Below, piece by piece: positions 33,434 to 42,902 of a DNA stretch of 64,000 nucleotides. A program made the position numbers and the translations under genes. Position 1 is the stretch's first letter; each line of letters opens with the position of its first letter. The notes beneath the pieces were generated by a model. It was not told where the DNA came from, made no database searches, and saw only the letters and a list, made by a program, of their open reading frames with translations. This DNA is from Sedimentibacter sp. SX930 (GTDB lineage: Bacteria; Bacillota; Bacilli; Lactobacillales; Aerococcaceae), in the NCBI GenBank assembly GCA_002155105.1, contig MUZD01000001.1, positions 124,001-188,000 on the forward strand, in the 5' to 3' direction.

Positions 33434-34555
33434 ATGGAGACACTATTAGCAGGAATTACATCCATTACGATTGGCCAAATCGTGATGATGCTTATCGGGG
33501 CTACCCTGATTTATTTAGGAATAAAGAAAGAGTACGAACCTACATTATTAGTGCCTATGGGACTGGGTACTATCTTGGTCAACTTCCCAGGGACAGGCGT
33601 TCTGACCCAAATGGTCAACGGATCTGAATCAGAGGGCGTTTTGGATGTTCTTTTTGAAGCAGGTATCAGCACAGAGTTGTTCCCGCTGCTGATTTTCATC
33701 GGTATCGGTGCCATGATCGATTTCGGGCCGCTGTTGCAAAACCCGTTCATGTTATTATTCGGAGCTGCCGCTCAATTCGGTATCTTCTTTACAATCGTAG
33801 TCGCTATCTTCTTCGGATTCGATATCAGAGAAGCTGCTTCAATTGGTATCATCGGTGCAGCTGATGGCCCGACAGCCATCTTCGTATCCAACCAGTTGGC
33901 GCCTAATCTATTAGGACCGATCACGGTTGCCGCTTATTCCTACATGGCGCTTGTTCCGATCATCCAACCGATCGCGATCAAAGCTGTCACTACCAAAGCA
34001 GAACGTCGCATCCGCATGACTTATAAAGCGGAAGGCGTATCCAAAATGACAAAAATTCTTTTCCCGATCATCATTTCGATCGTTGCCGGTTTTATCGCAC
34101 CAATTTCCCTTCCATTGGTAGGTTTCCTGATGTTCGGTAACTTGTTGCGCGAATGTGGCGTTTTGGACAGACTTTCATTGACTGCCCAAAACGAATTGGT
34201 CAACATCATCAGTATCCTGTTGGGGCTTACAATTTCCGTAAAAATGCAGGCTGACTTGTTCTTGAATTTCCAAACACTGATGATCATCGCTTTCGGTTTG
34301 GTTGCCTTCATCATGGACACAATCGGTGGCGTATTGTTCGCAAAACTGCTGAACTTGTTCAGAACCGAAAAAATCAATCCAATGATCGGTGGCGCCGGTA
34401 TTTCCGCATTCCCAATGTCAAGCCGTGTAATCCAAAAAATGGCTACGGATGAAGATCCTCAAAACTTTATTTTGATGTATGCTGTCGGTGCGAACGTATC
34501 CGGACAAATTGCATCTGTTATCGCTGGTGGTTTAGTACTTGCCTTCTTTAGTTAA
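33434..34555 (+). CDS. oadB: Sodium-translocating oxaloacetate decarboxylase beta subunit
   Basis: 373 residues, nine or so membrane helices. It matches the OadB/MmdB/GcdB family that decarboxylates carboxybiotin and exports Na+. Conserved features are IGIGAMIDFGPLL near residue 95, the Asp region GIIGAADGPTAIFVSNQLAP near 140-160 (Na+/proton path), and GGAGISAFPMSSRV near 320. It lies 26 bases after oadD with AGGAGG. It is part of a membrane complex with OadA, OadD and the small subunits. Confidence 0.95.
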   Translation: METLLAGITSITIGQIVMMLIGATLIYLGIKKEYEPTLLVPMGLGTILVNFPGTGVLTQMVNGSESEGVLDVLFEAGISTELFPLLIFIGIGAMIDFGPLLQNPFMLLFGAAAQFGIFFTIVVAIFFGFDIREAASIGIIGAADGPTAIFVSNQLAPNLLGPITVAAYSYMALVPIIQPIAIKAVTTKAERRIRMTYKAEGVSKMTKILFPIIISIVAGFIAPISLPLVGFLMFGNLLRECGVLDRLSLTAQNELVNIISILLGLTISVKMQADLFLNFQTLMIIAFGLVAFIMDTIGGVLFAKLLNLFRTEKINPMIGGAGISAFPMSSRVIQKMATDEDPQNFILMYAVGANVSGQIASVIAGGLVLAFFS

Positions 34556-34581
34556 GAAGGTTCATTGAAAGGAGAATTATT

Positions 34582-34710
34582 ATGGTATTTGATCCAGAAG
34601 CTTTAAAAATTGCATTTGAATTGATGATTTTCGGTATGGGCGGCATCTTCCTGGTCCTATTCCTTTTGTATGTTGTATCGATTGTATTGATCAAACGTTT
34701 TCCAGCCTAA
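34582..34710 (+). CDS. 42-residue single-helix OadG-like subunit
   Basis: A very short gene, MVFDPEALKIAFELMIFGMG then GIFLVLFLLYVVSIVLIKRF-PA. It has a good ribosome site (AAAGGAG) and fits exactly between oadB and citC. The one membrane helix with GMGGIFLVLFLLY resembles the N-terminal helix of OadG-type gamma subunits, but the usual linker and C-terminal zinc/alpha-contact part is absent. I infer a reduced gamma subunit whose missing motif is supplied by OadH. Confidence 0.8.
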   Translation: MVFDPEALKIAFELMIFGMGGIFLVLFLLYVVSIVLIKRFPA

Positions 34711-34734
34711 AAATAAAACAAAGAAGGCTCACCT

Positions 34735-35760
34735 ATGTATGAACTGAAAAGAATCTGGATAACGCGTGTTCCAGCGGACAAAAAAGCTTGGGAGGATTTA
34801 TTGTTCTTAGGCGGACTTGTCCCGGACGAGCAAGTCGACTATACAGTAGGCCTCTATGACCGAAACAAATTAGTCGCTACCGGATCGACTTATCAAAACA
34901 TCATCAAACTGGTCGCTGTCGATCCTGAGTATCAAAGCGAAAATTTATTGACAAAAATCGTGATGGCTTTATCTTCCAAGCTTCACGATGAGGGCATTAT
35001 CCACTTCTTTTTGTACACGAAACCCTGCGTGGCGATTTCCTTTGCGTCCCTTGGCTTTAAAGAGATTATCCGCACAAACACGATTCTCTTTATGGAACAA
35101 GGTTCTCCCGATTTTTCGGACTACTTGGCCTTGCTAGAGAGCCGCAAGAGGGATGCCGATCATGCGGGAGCCATCGTAATGAATGCGAATCCGTTCACTA
35201 AAGGTCATTTGTACTTAGTCGAAACGGCTGCTGCTCAAGTTGATGTTCTCTATCTTTTTGTCCTGTCCGACGATCGCTCCGAATTTTCGACGGAAGAGCG
35301 ATCAAAGCTTGTCAAGGCGGGCACACAGCACCTTCCGAATGTGGTCATTCTCCCGACAAGGGATTATCAAGTGTCATCCGCTACTTTCCCATCCTACTTT
35401 CTGAAGGATCAGGCAGTAGAAAGCATAGCCCGCGTACAGGCAACGCTGGATGCAACCTTGTTCAAGGAGAGGATCGCGCCTGCTCTCCAGATCAAAACGC
35501 GCTTTGTAGGGGAAGAACCATTATCCCCCGTTACAGAGGTATATAACGAGAGTATGCGTGAGATTTTTTCTGATACGCTTGCCCTGACAGTCGTTCCCCG
35601 GATCGAACTGGATGGACAGGTCATCAGTGCTACACGTGTACGAAAAGCATTGAAAGAAGATGATTTTCAAACAATTAAAAAACTTGTACCAGCAACAACG
35701 TATTTGTATTTAATAGAAAATTATGGAAAAATTAATAGGGGTGAAAAAAGTGGAAATTAA
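34735..35760 (+). CDS. citC: [Citrate (pro-3S)-lyase] ligase
   Basis: 341 residues. CitC acetylates the prosthetic thiol of the citrate lyase acyl carrier CitD with ATP and acetate, which activates the enzyme. An N-terminal GNAT-like region (about 1-125) precedes a nucleotidyltransferase domain with the (H/T)xGH-like motif [13 protein letters not shown] near residue 150 and [10 protein letters not shown] near 300. It overlaps citD by 11 bases, which suggests coupling. Confidence 0.95.
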   Translation: MYELKRIWITRVPADKKAWEDLLFLGGLVPDEQVDYTVGLYDRNKLVATGSTYQNIIKLVAVDPEYQSENLLTKIVMALSSKLHDEGIIHFFLYTKPCVAISFASLGFKEIIRTNTILFMEQGSPDFSDYLALLESRKRDADHAGAIVMNANPFTKGHLYLVETAAAQVDVLYLFVLSDDRSEFSTEERSKLVKAGTQHLPNVVILPTRDYQVSSATFPSYFLKDQAVESIARVQATLDATLFKERIAPALQIKTRFVGEEPLSPVTEVYNESMREIFSDTLALTVVPRIELDGQVISATRVRKALKEDDFQTIKKLVPATTYLYLIENYGKINRGEKSGN

Positions 35761-36058
35761 AAAATATGCAGTAGCTGGAACGACTGAATCAAGTGACATC
35801 ATGATCGTCGTTGAACCTAGCGATAACAATGAAGTTGCAGTGACACTGGATTCAAGCGTGGAAAAACAATATGGCGATCGTATCGAGGAAGTCATCATCG
35901 CAACACTTAAAAATCTGGGCATCACAAGCGCGAAAGTATCCGCTGTTGACAAAGGTGCATTGGATTGCACGATCGAAGCGCGTACAGTAACAGCCATTCA
36001 TCGTGCTGCTGAAAACAACGACTACAACTGGAAGGAGATGGACACATGGAACGTTTAA
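35750..36058 (+). CDS. citD: Citrate lyase acyl carrier protein (gamma subunit)
   Basis: 102 residues. Small acyl carrier that holds the phosphoribosyl-dephospho-CoA group, attached to the Ser in AGTTESSD near residue 14. GTG 35750 (KKYAVAGT then follows) gives the family length; GGGGTG is placed six bases before it. An ATG at 35723 would add nine residues and a longer overlap with citC. The last codons overlap citE by 13 bases. Together with CitE and CitF it forms citrate lyase. Confidence 0.93.
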   Translation: MEIKKYAVAGTTESSDIMIVVEPSDNNEVAVTLDSSVEKQYGDRIEEVIIATLKNLGITSAKVSAVDKGALDCTIEARTVTAIHRAAENNDYNWKEMDTWNV

Positions 36059-36933
36059 GAAGAACTATGATGTTTGTCCCTGGCGCAAATGCTGCAATGC
36101 TTAGGGATGCACCCCTGTATGGTGCTGATTCAATCATGTTTGACTTGGAGGACGCGGTTTCTCTGAAAGAAAAAGATTCAGCCCGCACATTGGTGCATTT
36201 TGCGTTGAAAACATTTGATTACAGCAAATCAGAAACAGTTGTACGTATCAATAGTTTAGACACTGTTGGAAAACTAGACATTGAAGCTGTAGTTTTGGCT
36301 GGCGTAAATGTTATCAGACTCCCAAAAACAGAAACTGCTCAAGATATCATTGATGTAGATGAAGTAATCACTGAAGTCGAAACAAAATATGGTATCAAAA
36401 TCGGAACAACTAAAATGATGGCAGCCATCGAATCTGCTGAAGGTACATTGAATGCTCGTGAAATCGCAAAAGCATCTACTCGTTTAATCGGGATTGCATT
36501 AGGCGCAGAAGACTACGTAACAAACATGAAAACAAAACGCTACCCTGACGGACAAGAATTGTTCTTCGCAAGAAGCTACATTCTTCATGCTGCTCGTGCA
36601 GCTGGAATCGCTGCTATTGATACAGTTTACTCTGACGTTGAGAATGTACAGGGCTTCTCCAGAGAAGTTGAACTTGTTAAACAACTTGGTTTTGATGGTA
36701 AATCTGTTATTAATCCTCGTCAAATCCCAATCGTGAACAAGATTTACGCACCAACAGAAAAAGAAATTCAAAATGCAAAAGAAGTTATCTGGGCAATCAG
36801 AGAAGCAGAAGAAAAAGGTTCAGGCGTCATCTCATTGAAGGGTAAGATGGTTGACAAACCAATTGTTGAACGTGCACAACGCGTTATTGCATTGGCCAAA
36901 GCGGCTAAACTGATTAACGAGGAGGAAATTTAA
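36046..36933 (+). CDS. citE: Citrate lyase beta subunit
   Basis: 295 residues, TIM-barrel citryl-ACP lyase. Family hallmarks are [14 protein letters not shown] at the N terminus, MFDLEDAVS with metal ligands near residue 30, [19 protein letters not shown] and [13 protein letters not shown]. It splits citryl-ACP into oxaloacetate and acetyl-ACP. It overlaps citD and is followed by citF after two bases. Codon use is slightly richer in A/T than in oadA. Confidence 0.96.
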   Translation: MERLRRTMMFVPGANAAMLRDAPLYGADSIMFDLEDAVSLKEKDSARTLVHFALKTFDYSKSETVVRINSLDTVGKLDIEAVVLAGVNVIRLPKTETAQDIIDVDEVITEVETKYGIKIGTTKMMAAIESAEGTLNAREIAKASTRLIGIALGAEDYVTNMKTKRYPDGQELFFARSYILHAARAAGIAAIDTVYSDVENVQGFSREVELVKQLGFDGKSVINPRQIPIVNKIYAPTEKEIQNAKEVIWAIREAEEKGSGVISLKGKMVDKPIVERAQRVIALAKAAKLINEEEI

Positions 36934-36935
36934 TA

Positions 36936-38468
36936 ATGGCCATCAATAAAGTTGGAAAAGACATTCCTGAAGTATTTGCTCAACAATACGGTGTTTATGA
37001 CGGGGAATTAGCAAACATCGCTGATTACGAAGAGTCTACTCGTAAACTTCATCCTGTAAAGCCTAACGACAAAAAGATGTTAGGTAGCATTCGTGAAGCG
37101 ATTGAAAAAACAGGACTTAAAGACGGCATGACAATTTCTTTTCACCATCATTTCCGCGAAGGCGACTTCGTAATGAACATGGTTATGGATCAAATTGCTA
37201 AAATGGGTTTCAAAAACATTTCTATCGCACCAAGCTCCATTGCAAATGTTCATGAACCATTAATTGGACATATTAAATCAGGTGTTGTGACAAACATTAC
37301 ATCAAGCGGATTACGTGATAAAGTTGGGGCAGCTATTTCCCAAGGTATCATGGAAAACCCTGTTGTGATTCGCTCTCATGGCGGACGTGCCAGAGCAATC
37401 GTCCGTGGAGATATCCATATCGATGTTGCTTTCTTAGGCGCTCCAAGTTCTGATGAATATGGTAATGTGAATGGAACATCAGGAAAAACAACGTGCGGAT
37501 CTTTAGGCTACGCTATGGTAGATGCAAAGTATGCTGATAAAGTTGTCGCTATTACTGACTCATTGATGCCTTATCCAAACACACCAATCAGTATTCCTCA
37601 AACAGATGTTGATTATGTTGTTGTCGTTGATGCAATTGGCGATCCTGAAGGAATTGCTAAAGGGGCAACACGGTTCACTAAAAACCCTAAAGAACTATTG
37701 ATTGCAGAATATGCTTCTAAAGTAATCATTAACTCTCCTTATTATAAACAAGGTTTCTCTTTCCAAACAGGTACCGGTGGAGCATCTCTTGCTGTAACGC
37801 GCTTCTTGAAAGATTCTATGATTGAAGATGGTATCAAAGCTAGCTTTGCTTTAGGTGGTATTACTAACGCAATGGTAGAATTGCTTGAAGAAGGACTTGT
37901 TGGGAAAATCATCGACGTGCAAGATTTTGACCATCCGTCTGCTGTTTCTTTAGGAAATAATGTTAACCATTATGAAATTGATGCAAACATGTATGCTTCT
38001 CCATTAAGCAAAGGCGCTGTCATCAATCAATTGGATACAGCTATTTTATCTGCGCTAGAAATCGATACCGACTTTAACGTGAATGTAATAACAGGTTCTG
38101 ATGGTGTTATTCGTGGCGCTTCAGGCGGACACTCAGATACAAGTGCGGCATGTAAAATGAGTTTGGTTATTTCACCACTTATTCGTGGACGTATCCCAAC
38201 AATTGTTGATACAGTAAATACTGTCGTTACACCAGGTGCTAGTGTAGATGTAGTTGTTACCGAAGTTGGTATTGCTATCAATCCTGAACGTAAAGATTTA
38301 ATTGAACACTTCAGTAATCTTGATGTTCCTCAATTTACAATTGAACAATTAAAAGACATTGCATATTCTGTAGTAGGAGCACCAGAACCTATTGAATACG
38401 GAAACAAAGTAGTTGCTTTAATCGAATACCGTGATGGCACGATAATCGATGTGGTAAAAAATGTCTAA
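36936..38468 (+). CDS. citF: Citrate lyase alpha subunit (citrate-ACP transferase)
   Basis: 510 residues. CitF swaps acetate for citrate on the acyl carrier. Family features are FHHHFREGD near residue 68, IRSHGGRARAIVRGDIHIDVAFL (split region about 145-168), FQTGTGGASLAVTRF and GGHSDTSAA. The length fits the family. Its stop overlaps citX by eight bases (ATG inside the last codons). Confidence 0.96.
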   Translation: MAINKVGKDIPEVFAQQYGVYDGELANIADYEESTRKLHPVKPNDKKMLGSIREAIEKTGLKDGMTISFHHHFREGDFVMNMVMDQIAKMGFKNISIAPSSIANVHEPLIGHIKSGVVTNITSSGLRDKVGAAISQGIMENPVVIRSHGGRARAIVRGDIHIDVAFLGAPSSDEYGNVNGTSGKTTCGSLGYAMVDAKYADKVVAITDSLMPYPNTPISIPQTDVDYVVVVDAIGDPEGIAKGATRFTKNPKELLIAEYASKVIINSPYYKQGFSFQTGTGGASLAVTRFLKDSMIEDGIKASFALGGITNAMVELLEEGLVGKIIDVQDFDHPSAVSLGNNVNHYEIDANMYASPLSKGAVINQLDTAILSALEIDTDFNVNVITGSDGVIRGASGGHSDTSAACKMSLVISPLIRGRIPTIVDTVNTVVTPGASVDVVVTEVGIAINPERKDLIEHFSNLDVPQFTIEQLKDIAYSVVGAPEPIEYGNKVVALIEYRDGTIIDVVKNV

Positions 38469-39018
38469 TACAACCCTTTTTACTGAAGGAGAACGCGTTA
38501 CTTTAGCAGAAATGTTGGAGGTGCGTGAAAAACGTGTCGCCATCCAACGGGAATTATTGAGCAGCCAGAAAGAGGACAGCCTCTTGATGGCACTCATGAA
38601 TATTCCGGGTCCTATAAAAAACAATCAGCAGTTGGAAGCTGTCTTTACTGAAGTTCTGGAACGCATAGAAGAAGTGCTGGGCAATCATCTGCCGCAAGCT
38701 TCCCTCTACCGGAACCTGAAGACAGGGGCGGAATATTATTTCCTTTCGCCATTGACGCCAGCACAACTGAAGGAAAAAATGGTGATGATCGAAGAAACGC
38801 ATCCTTTCGGCCGATTGTTTGACCTGGATGTTCTTTGGATGGAAGGCAATGATCTGAAGAGCATCAGCCGGACCGAATTGGGCCTGAACACGAGACGCTG
38901 CTTCATCTGCAATCGTGATGCAAAAGATTGCGGACGCAGCCGTCGCCACACAATTGAAGAAATGCAAGATGCCATTTCTAAAATAATACAAGAAGGAAGT
39001 GACCAATTACATGACTAA
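38461..39018 (+). CDS. citX: Apo-citrate lyase phosphoribosyl-dephospho-CoA transferase
   Basis: 185 residues. CitX transfers the triphosphoribosyl-dephospho-CoA made by CitG to CitD. Features: EMLEVREKRVAIQRELL near the N terminus, LMNIPGPIKN, GRLFDLDVLW, and the Cys-containing RRCFICNRDAKDCGRSR near the C terminus. It overlaps citF by eight bases and oadA by eight bases. Confidence 0.95.
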   Translation: MSNTTLFTEGERVTLAEMLEVREKRVAIQRELLSSQKEDSLLMALMNIPGPIKNNQQLEAVFTEVLERIEEVLGNHLPQASLYRNLKTGAEYYFLSPLTPAQLKEKMVMIEETHPFGRLFDLDVLWMEGNDLKSISRTELGLNTRRCFICNRDAKDCGRSRRHTIEEMQDAISKIIQEGSDQLHD

Positions 39019-40405
39019 AGAAATCCGTTTTATGGAAACGGTCTTGCGTGATGGTCAACAAAGTTTGATTGCAACACGTATGCCACTTTCAGATATGTTG
39101 CCGATCATCAAAACCATGGATGAAGCAGGCTACCACTCCATCGAAATGTGGGGAGGCGCTACCTTTGATTCTTGTATCCGTTATTTGAACGAGGATCCTT
39201 GGGAACGTCTTCGCACAATCCGTAAAGAAGTCAAAAATGCAAAACTGCAAATGCTTTTGCGTGGCCAAAACTTATTGGGATACAAACATTATTCCGATGA
39301 TGTCGTCAGCGCATTCGTCGAAAAATCAATCGAAAACGGTATCGATGTTGTGCGTGTCTTCGATGCGTTGAATGACCTGCGCAACCTGAAGACAGCCATC
39401 GATATCACCAAAAAGGCTGGCGGCCATTGCCAGACTGCAATCTCTTATACAACCAGCGAATTCCACACAGTCGACTATTTCGTCGGCTTGACGAAGGAAA
39501 TGGCTAAAATGGGCGCAGATTCCATCTGCATCAAGGACATGGCCGGCGTTTTGACGCCAGCCGTCGCTTTTGAATTGGTAAGCAAAATCAAAGCTGCAGT
39601 TGATTTGCCTTTGGAAGTCCACACACATGCGACAAGCGGCATTGCTGAAATGACGTACCTGAAGGCTGTTGAAGCCGGTGCTGATATCATCGACACAGCC
39701 ATCTCCCCGTTTGCTGGCGGCACAAGCCAACCAGCTACGGAATCCGTCGCAATCGCGTTGGAAGGCCTGGGTTACAACACGGGTCTTGATATGAACAAAC
39801 TGGCAGAAATCGCCGATCACTTTGCACCAATCAGGGATCGTTTCCGCAACGACGGCATCCTGAACCCTAAAGTGAAGGACGTCGAGCCGAAAACATTGCT
39901 GTATCAAGTACCAGGCGGTATGCTTTCCAACTTGTTGAGCCAACTGACTGAACAAGGCCTGCAGGACAAATACGACGATGTATTGGCAGAAGTTCCGAAA
40001 GTGCGTGCGGACTTAGGCTATCCTCCATTGGTTACCCCGTTATCGCAAATGGTCGGTACGCAAGCCTTGATGAACGTCATCTCAGGCGAGCGCTACAAAC
40101 TTGTGCCTAACGAAATCAAGGAATATGTAAGAGGTCAATACGGCAAACCGCCAGTAGCGATTTCTGCAGAAATCACGAAAAAAATCATCGGCAACGAAGG
40201 CATCACAACAGTGAGACCTGCCGACCTGATCTTGCCGCAAATGCCTAAATTTGAAAAAGAGATCAGCCAATACGCTAAATCCACAGAAGACGTCTTGATG
40301 TACGCTTTGTTCCCGCAACAAGCAAAAGACTTCCTTGGACGCAGAGAAGACAGATTCTACGATGTTCCAGTACAGACGATCGATGTTTCCATCGACGTAC
40401 AATAA
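39011..40405 (+). CDS. oadA: Oxaloacetate decarboxylase alpha subunit (carboxyltransferase)
   Basis: 464 residues. Carboxyltransferase TIM barrel: ETVLRDGQQSL with metal-binding Asp, RGQNLLGYKHY, FDALNDLRN, CIKDMAGVL with the carbamylated-type Lys region, EVHTHATSG and ISPFAGGTSQPATES. It ends before the biotin domain present in longer OadA proteins; OadD supplies it. ATG 39011 follows AAGGAAG. It transfers CO2 from oxaloacetate to biotin and yields pyruvate. It is the last gene of the operon. Confidence 0.96.
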   Translation: MTKEIRFMETVLRDGQQSLIATRMPLSDMLPIIKTMDEAGYHSIEMWGGATFDSCIRYLNEDPWERLRTIRKEVKNAKLQMLLRGQNLLGYKHYSDDVVSAFVEKSIENGIDVVRVFDALNDLRNLKTAIDITKKAGGHCQTAISYTTSEFHTVDYFVGLTKEMAKMGADSICIKDMAGVLTPAVAFELVSKIKAAVDLPLEVHTHATSGIAEMTYLKAVEAGADIIDTAISPFAGGTSQPATESVAIALEGLGYNTGLDMNKLAEIADHFAPIRDRFRNDGILNPKVKDVEPKTLLYQVPGGMLSNLLSQLTEQGLQDKYDDVLAEVPKVRADLGYPPLVTPLSQMVGTQALMNVISGERYKLVPNEIKEYVRGQYGKPPVAISAEITKKIIGNEGITTVRPADLILPQMPKFEKEISQYAKSTEDVLMYALFPQQAKDFLGRREDRFYDVPVQTIDVSIDVQ

Positions 40406-40418
40406 TCCTAGAGTAATC

Positions 40419-40463
40419 AAAAACTTCAAGCCAACCTTAATCGGTTCGCTTGAAGTTTTTTTT
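40419..40463 (+). terminator. Intrinsic terminator of the citrate operon
   Basis: AAAAACTTCAAGC (40419-40431) pairs with GCTTGAAGTTTTT (40448-40460) and continues with T residues. Confidence 0.88.
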
Positions 40464-40465
40464 GG

Positions 40466-40754
40466 GTTAAGGAGACCATCACCGAAATTTTTAAGCAGGT
40501 CATCCAGGACGGCAAAGGGATCGAAGTGAACACGTCCTCGCACCGATACGGCCTGAAGGATCTGACACCATCCAGAGCCATTTTGAGGCTATACAAGGAC
40601 TTGAACGGCAAAATTGTGAGCATAGGGTAGCGACAGCAATGTATAGCACCACCTGGGGGCATATATCGAAGATACCAAGTTGGAATTGAATGCGTTGGGC
40701 TATGAGCAGTAATGCACCTTCGAAGGGATGCAACCGATATTCCACGAATTGTAG
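40466..40754 (+). pseudogene. 3' remnant of a PHP-type histidinol phosphatase (HisJ-like)
   Basis: Read from 40472 the translation gives ETITEIFKQVIQDGKGIEVN, then TSSHRYGLKDLTPSRAILRL and YKDLNGKIVSIG before a stop. After a frame change it continues SDSNV-stop-HHLGAYIEDTKLELNALGYEQ-stop-CTFEGMQPIFHEL-stop. The GSDSH-type metal segment, GYE-YCTFE and KPIFH end are typical of PHP-domain histidinol phosphatases. The 5' part is missing and at least one frameshift and two internal stops are present, so it cannot be functional. Confidence 0.75.
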
Positions 40755-40757
40755 AAC

Positions 40758-40804
40758 GACAAAAAGAAGAGCTGAATGCCCGCGGGCGTTTCGGCTCTTC
40801 TTTC
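40758..40804. terminator. Bidirectional terminator-like hairpin
   Basis: AAAGAAGAGC pairs with GCTCTTCTTT around an inner GCCCGCGGGC. Located 3' of both the pseudogene and the leftward thioesterase. Confidence 0.75.
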
Positions 40805-40805
40805 G

Positions 40806-41333
40806 TCACTTATCCCAAATCTGTTTTGTGGAAAGGCCGGAAAGCAGGCGGCTGTTCTGGTTGCGTTTGACCAGGTTGTTGATTCTGCGCTCCTCGTAGC
40901 CGGCGCAAATCATCTTTTCTTCCTCCGACTCGGGCTGGATCAGTGGCATCACAAAGTCCGGATCAGAGCTGTCGGTGATGACGAAAGTCAGGAAGGCGTA
41001 GGCGCAGATGCGGCTTTCGCCAGAGCTCACATCGGTGGCGGTCAGCTTGGCGAAGGCCTCCACGGATGTGTTCCCGCAGCCGGAGACATACGCTTCCACG
41101 TAGATGGCCTCATTTTTCCGGACGGGCTGGATGAAGGCAACCAAATCGACAGTCGCAGTGAAGGAAGGCCGCTTGACGAAATTGAATACGGCCCTGCCGC
41201 AGGCTGAGTCGAAATGCGACATGATTTCACCGCCGAACAGGGTATCTTTATCGTTCAATTCGCTGTAGGACACGAACGCAGTGCGCACGTTCCGCGTCTG
41301 GTTGCATGTCAGTTCTTTTTTTGTATGGTCCAT
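40806..41333 (-). CDS. Acyl-CoA thioesterase (hotdog fold)
   Basis: 175 residues, hotdog-fold thioesterase of the BACH/YkhA type. Signature regions are LNDKDTLFGGEIMSHFDSAC (active Asp and helix), FIQPVRKNEAIYVEAYV and CAYAFLTFV. Members hydrolyse acyl-CoA to free acid and CoA. ATG 41333 follows AAGGAATGATGAT; longer in-frame starts exist to 41414 but lack support. It is leftward and monocistronic. Confidence 0.88.
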   Translation of the reverse strand: MDHTKKELTCNQTRNVRTAFVSYSELNDKDTLFGGEIMSHFDSACGRAVFNFVKRPSFTATVDLVAFIQPVRKNEAIYVEAYVSGCGNTSVEAFAKLTATDVSSGESRICAYAFLTFVITDSSDPDFVMPLIQPESEEEKMICAGYEERRINNLVKRNQNSRLLSGLSTKQIWDK

Positions 41334-41550
41334 ATCATCATTCCTTGTTTGGATTATTTTTTTCATTGTATCACAGCTTTTGGCTTCAGAAGTGTCTTCT
41401 GATCGCTTTTGCATTTTGCCGGTCGAGGCTTCTGGTTTGTATCCATTTGCATAACGTTATAAAATGGAAACAGGAGATGCGTTTCCTTTGGGTAAGAAGC
41501 GCTGCTTGCATCTTTTATCCGAAACCAGCAGAAGAAAAGAGGGCTCAGTA

Positions 41551-42885
41551 ATGAACAGAAAACTGATGCGCATGCTGATTGTTGCCGCTTATATCCTTCT
41601 CCCTGTATTTATCGCTGCAGTCTCTCTCAGGAACAGAAGCTTTCTTTCCGCAGGACCGCCTTTTCTGGGGATTGTATCCTATACTTGGCTTTTGACGGGA
41701 GTCATCATCGCATCCCGTCCGAGGTTCATCGAACACTACTTCAGCTTGGACAAGCTGAATCGATTCCATGCCATCATGGCCGTCGTCGCCTTATCGATCG
41801 GAGTCACGCATAAATTATGGGTGACTGTTCTCTGGGGCTGGGTATACCGCTACTCGACCATCTTCGGGGATTTGGCCATCATCTTCTTTTTGACCATCGC
41901 CGTCCTTTCTGCCCTCATCCTAACGAACTGGTTCGGACGAAAAAAAATCGTCAAAACAGCCAAAACAACCCTCAAAAAATATCCTATCGCCAACTACGAG
42001 AAGATGAAATTCGTACATAATTTCAACATCCTAGCCGCCACTTTTTTGGCTATCCATGTCTTGACCATGACCGTGATCGTGCAGGGCGACTACCTAGCCG
42101 CCGCCATTTTCGGAGGCTATTTCGCTTTGGCGTTTGGCTTGTACATCAACCACAAATTCCTCAAGCCGGTCAGACTAAAAAAAAATCTATATACAGTCAC
42201 TGCCACAAAACCGGAAAAGGGCAATGTCCTGGAAGTCCATCTGAAGCCGGACAATGGCGAAATATTCCCTTACCAAGCCGGGCAGTTTGTCTTTCTGCGC
42301 CTCTATGACCCACAGTATTCATCGGAAGAGCATCCTTTCTCGCTGATCAGTGCCCCGCAGGATCGGGATGAAGTTGCACTGGCCATCAAGGATTCCGGGG
42401 ATTACACCCACCGTTTCCAAACGCTGCAGCCGGGAGTCAAAGCGTCGCTTGAAGGCCCTCATGGCGGTATGTGGCATGTTCAGGAAGGGATGCACGATAA
42501 AACGGTGAGTATGGTCATGTTTGCGGGAGGCATCGGGATCACACCGATGCTGGGGATATTGGAAAATAGTGCGCACCTACAATTCCCAAACAGAATGGTG
42601 TTGGTCTGGAGTCTGAAAAGTCAGGAGGAGTATGGGTTTACCGATAAGCTCCAATCGTTGAAGGACAGGCTCTCTGATTTCCGTTTGGTGCCTTTCTTTG
42701 CCAATGAGAGCGGCTTTCTCGATGAAGGGAAAATCGATAAGATTCTCCAGGACAATGAAATCCGATACGAGGCTGCTGAGTACCTGTTGTGCGGTCCACC
42801 GCCATTCATGAACGCCGTCGAAGCAGTTCTGCTTAAAAAAGGTGTTTCCAAAGACCGCATCCATTATGAAACATTTGGTTTATGA
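41551..42885 (+). CDS. Ferric-reductase-like transmembrane flavoprotein
   Basis: 444 residues. The N-terminal 205 residues have six hydrophobic segments and paired His residues (NRFHAIMA, IGVTHKLWV, KFVHNFNILA, AIHVLTMT) as in ferric-reductase-like heme b domains. The C-terminal part is a ferredoxin-NADP reductase module: FAD motif HPFSLIS, AGGIGITPML for NAD(P), and LLCGPPPFMNAV. It should pass electrons from NAD(P)H across the membrane. ATG 41551 follows GAGGG. The next gene, a secreted cytochrome b5-type lipoprotein, starts 18 bases downstream. Confidence 0.86.
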   Translation: MNRKLMRMLIVAAYILLPVFIAAVSLRNRSFLSAGPPFLGIVSYTWLLTGVIIASRPRFIEHYFSLDKLNRFHAIMAVVALSIGVTHKLWVTVLWGWVYRYSTIFGDLAIIFFLTIAVLSALILTNWFGRKKIVKTAKTTLKKYPIANYEKMKFVHNFNILAATFLAIHVLTMTVIVQGDYLAAAIFGGYFALAFGLYINHKFLKPVRLKKNLYTVTATKPEKGNVLEVHLKPDNGEIFPYQAGQFVFLRLYDPQYSSEEHPFSLISAPQDRDEVALAIKDSGDYTHRFQTLQPGVKASLEGPHGGMWHVQEGMHDKTVSMVMFAGGIGITPMLGILENSAHLQFPNRMVLVWSLKSQEEYGFTDKLQSLKDRLSDFRLVPFFANESGFLDEGKIDKILQDNEIRYEAAEYLLCGPPPFMNAVEAVLLKKGVSKDRIHYETFGL

Positions 42886-42902
42886 TGAAGGAGGAACCGA
42901 AG

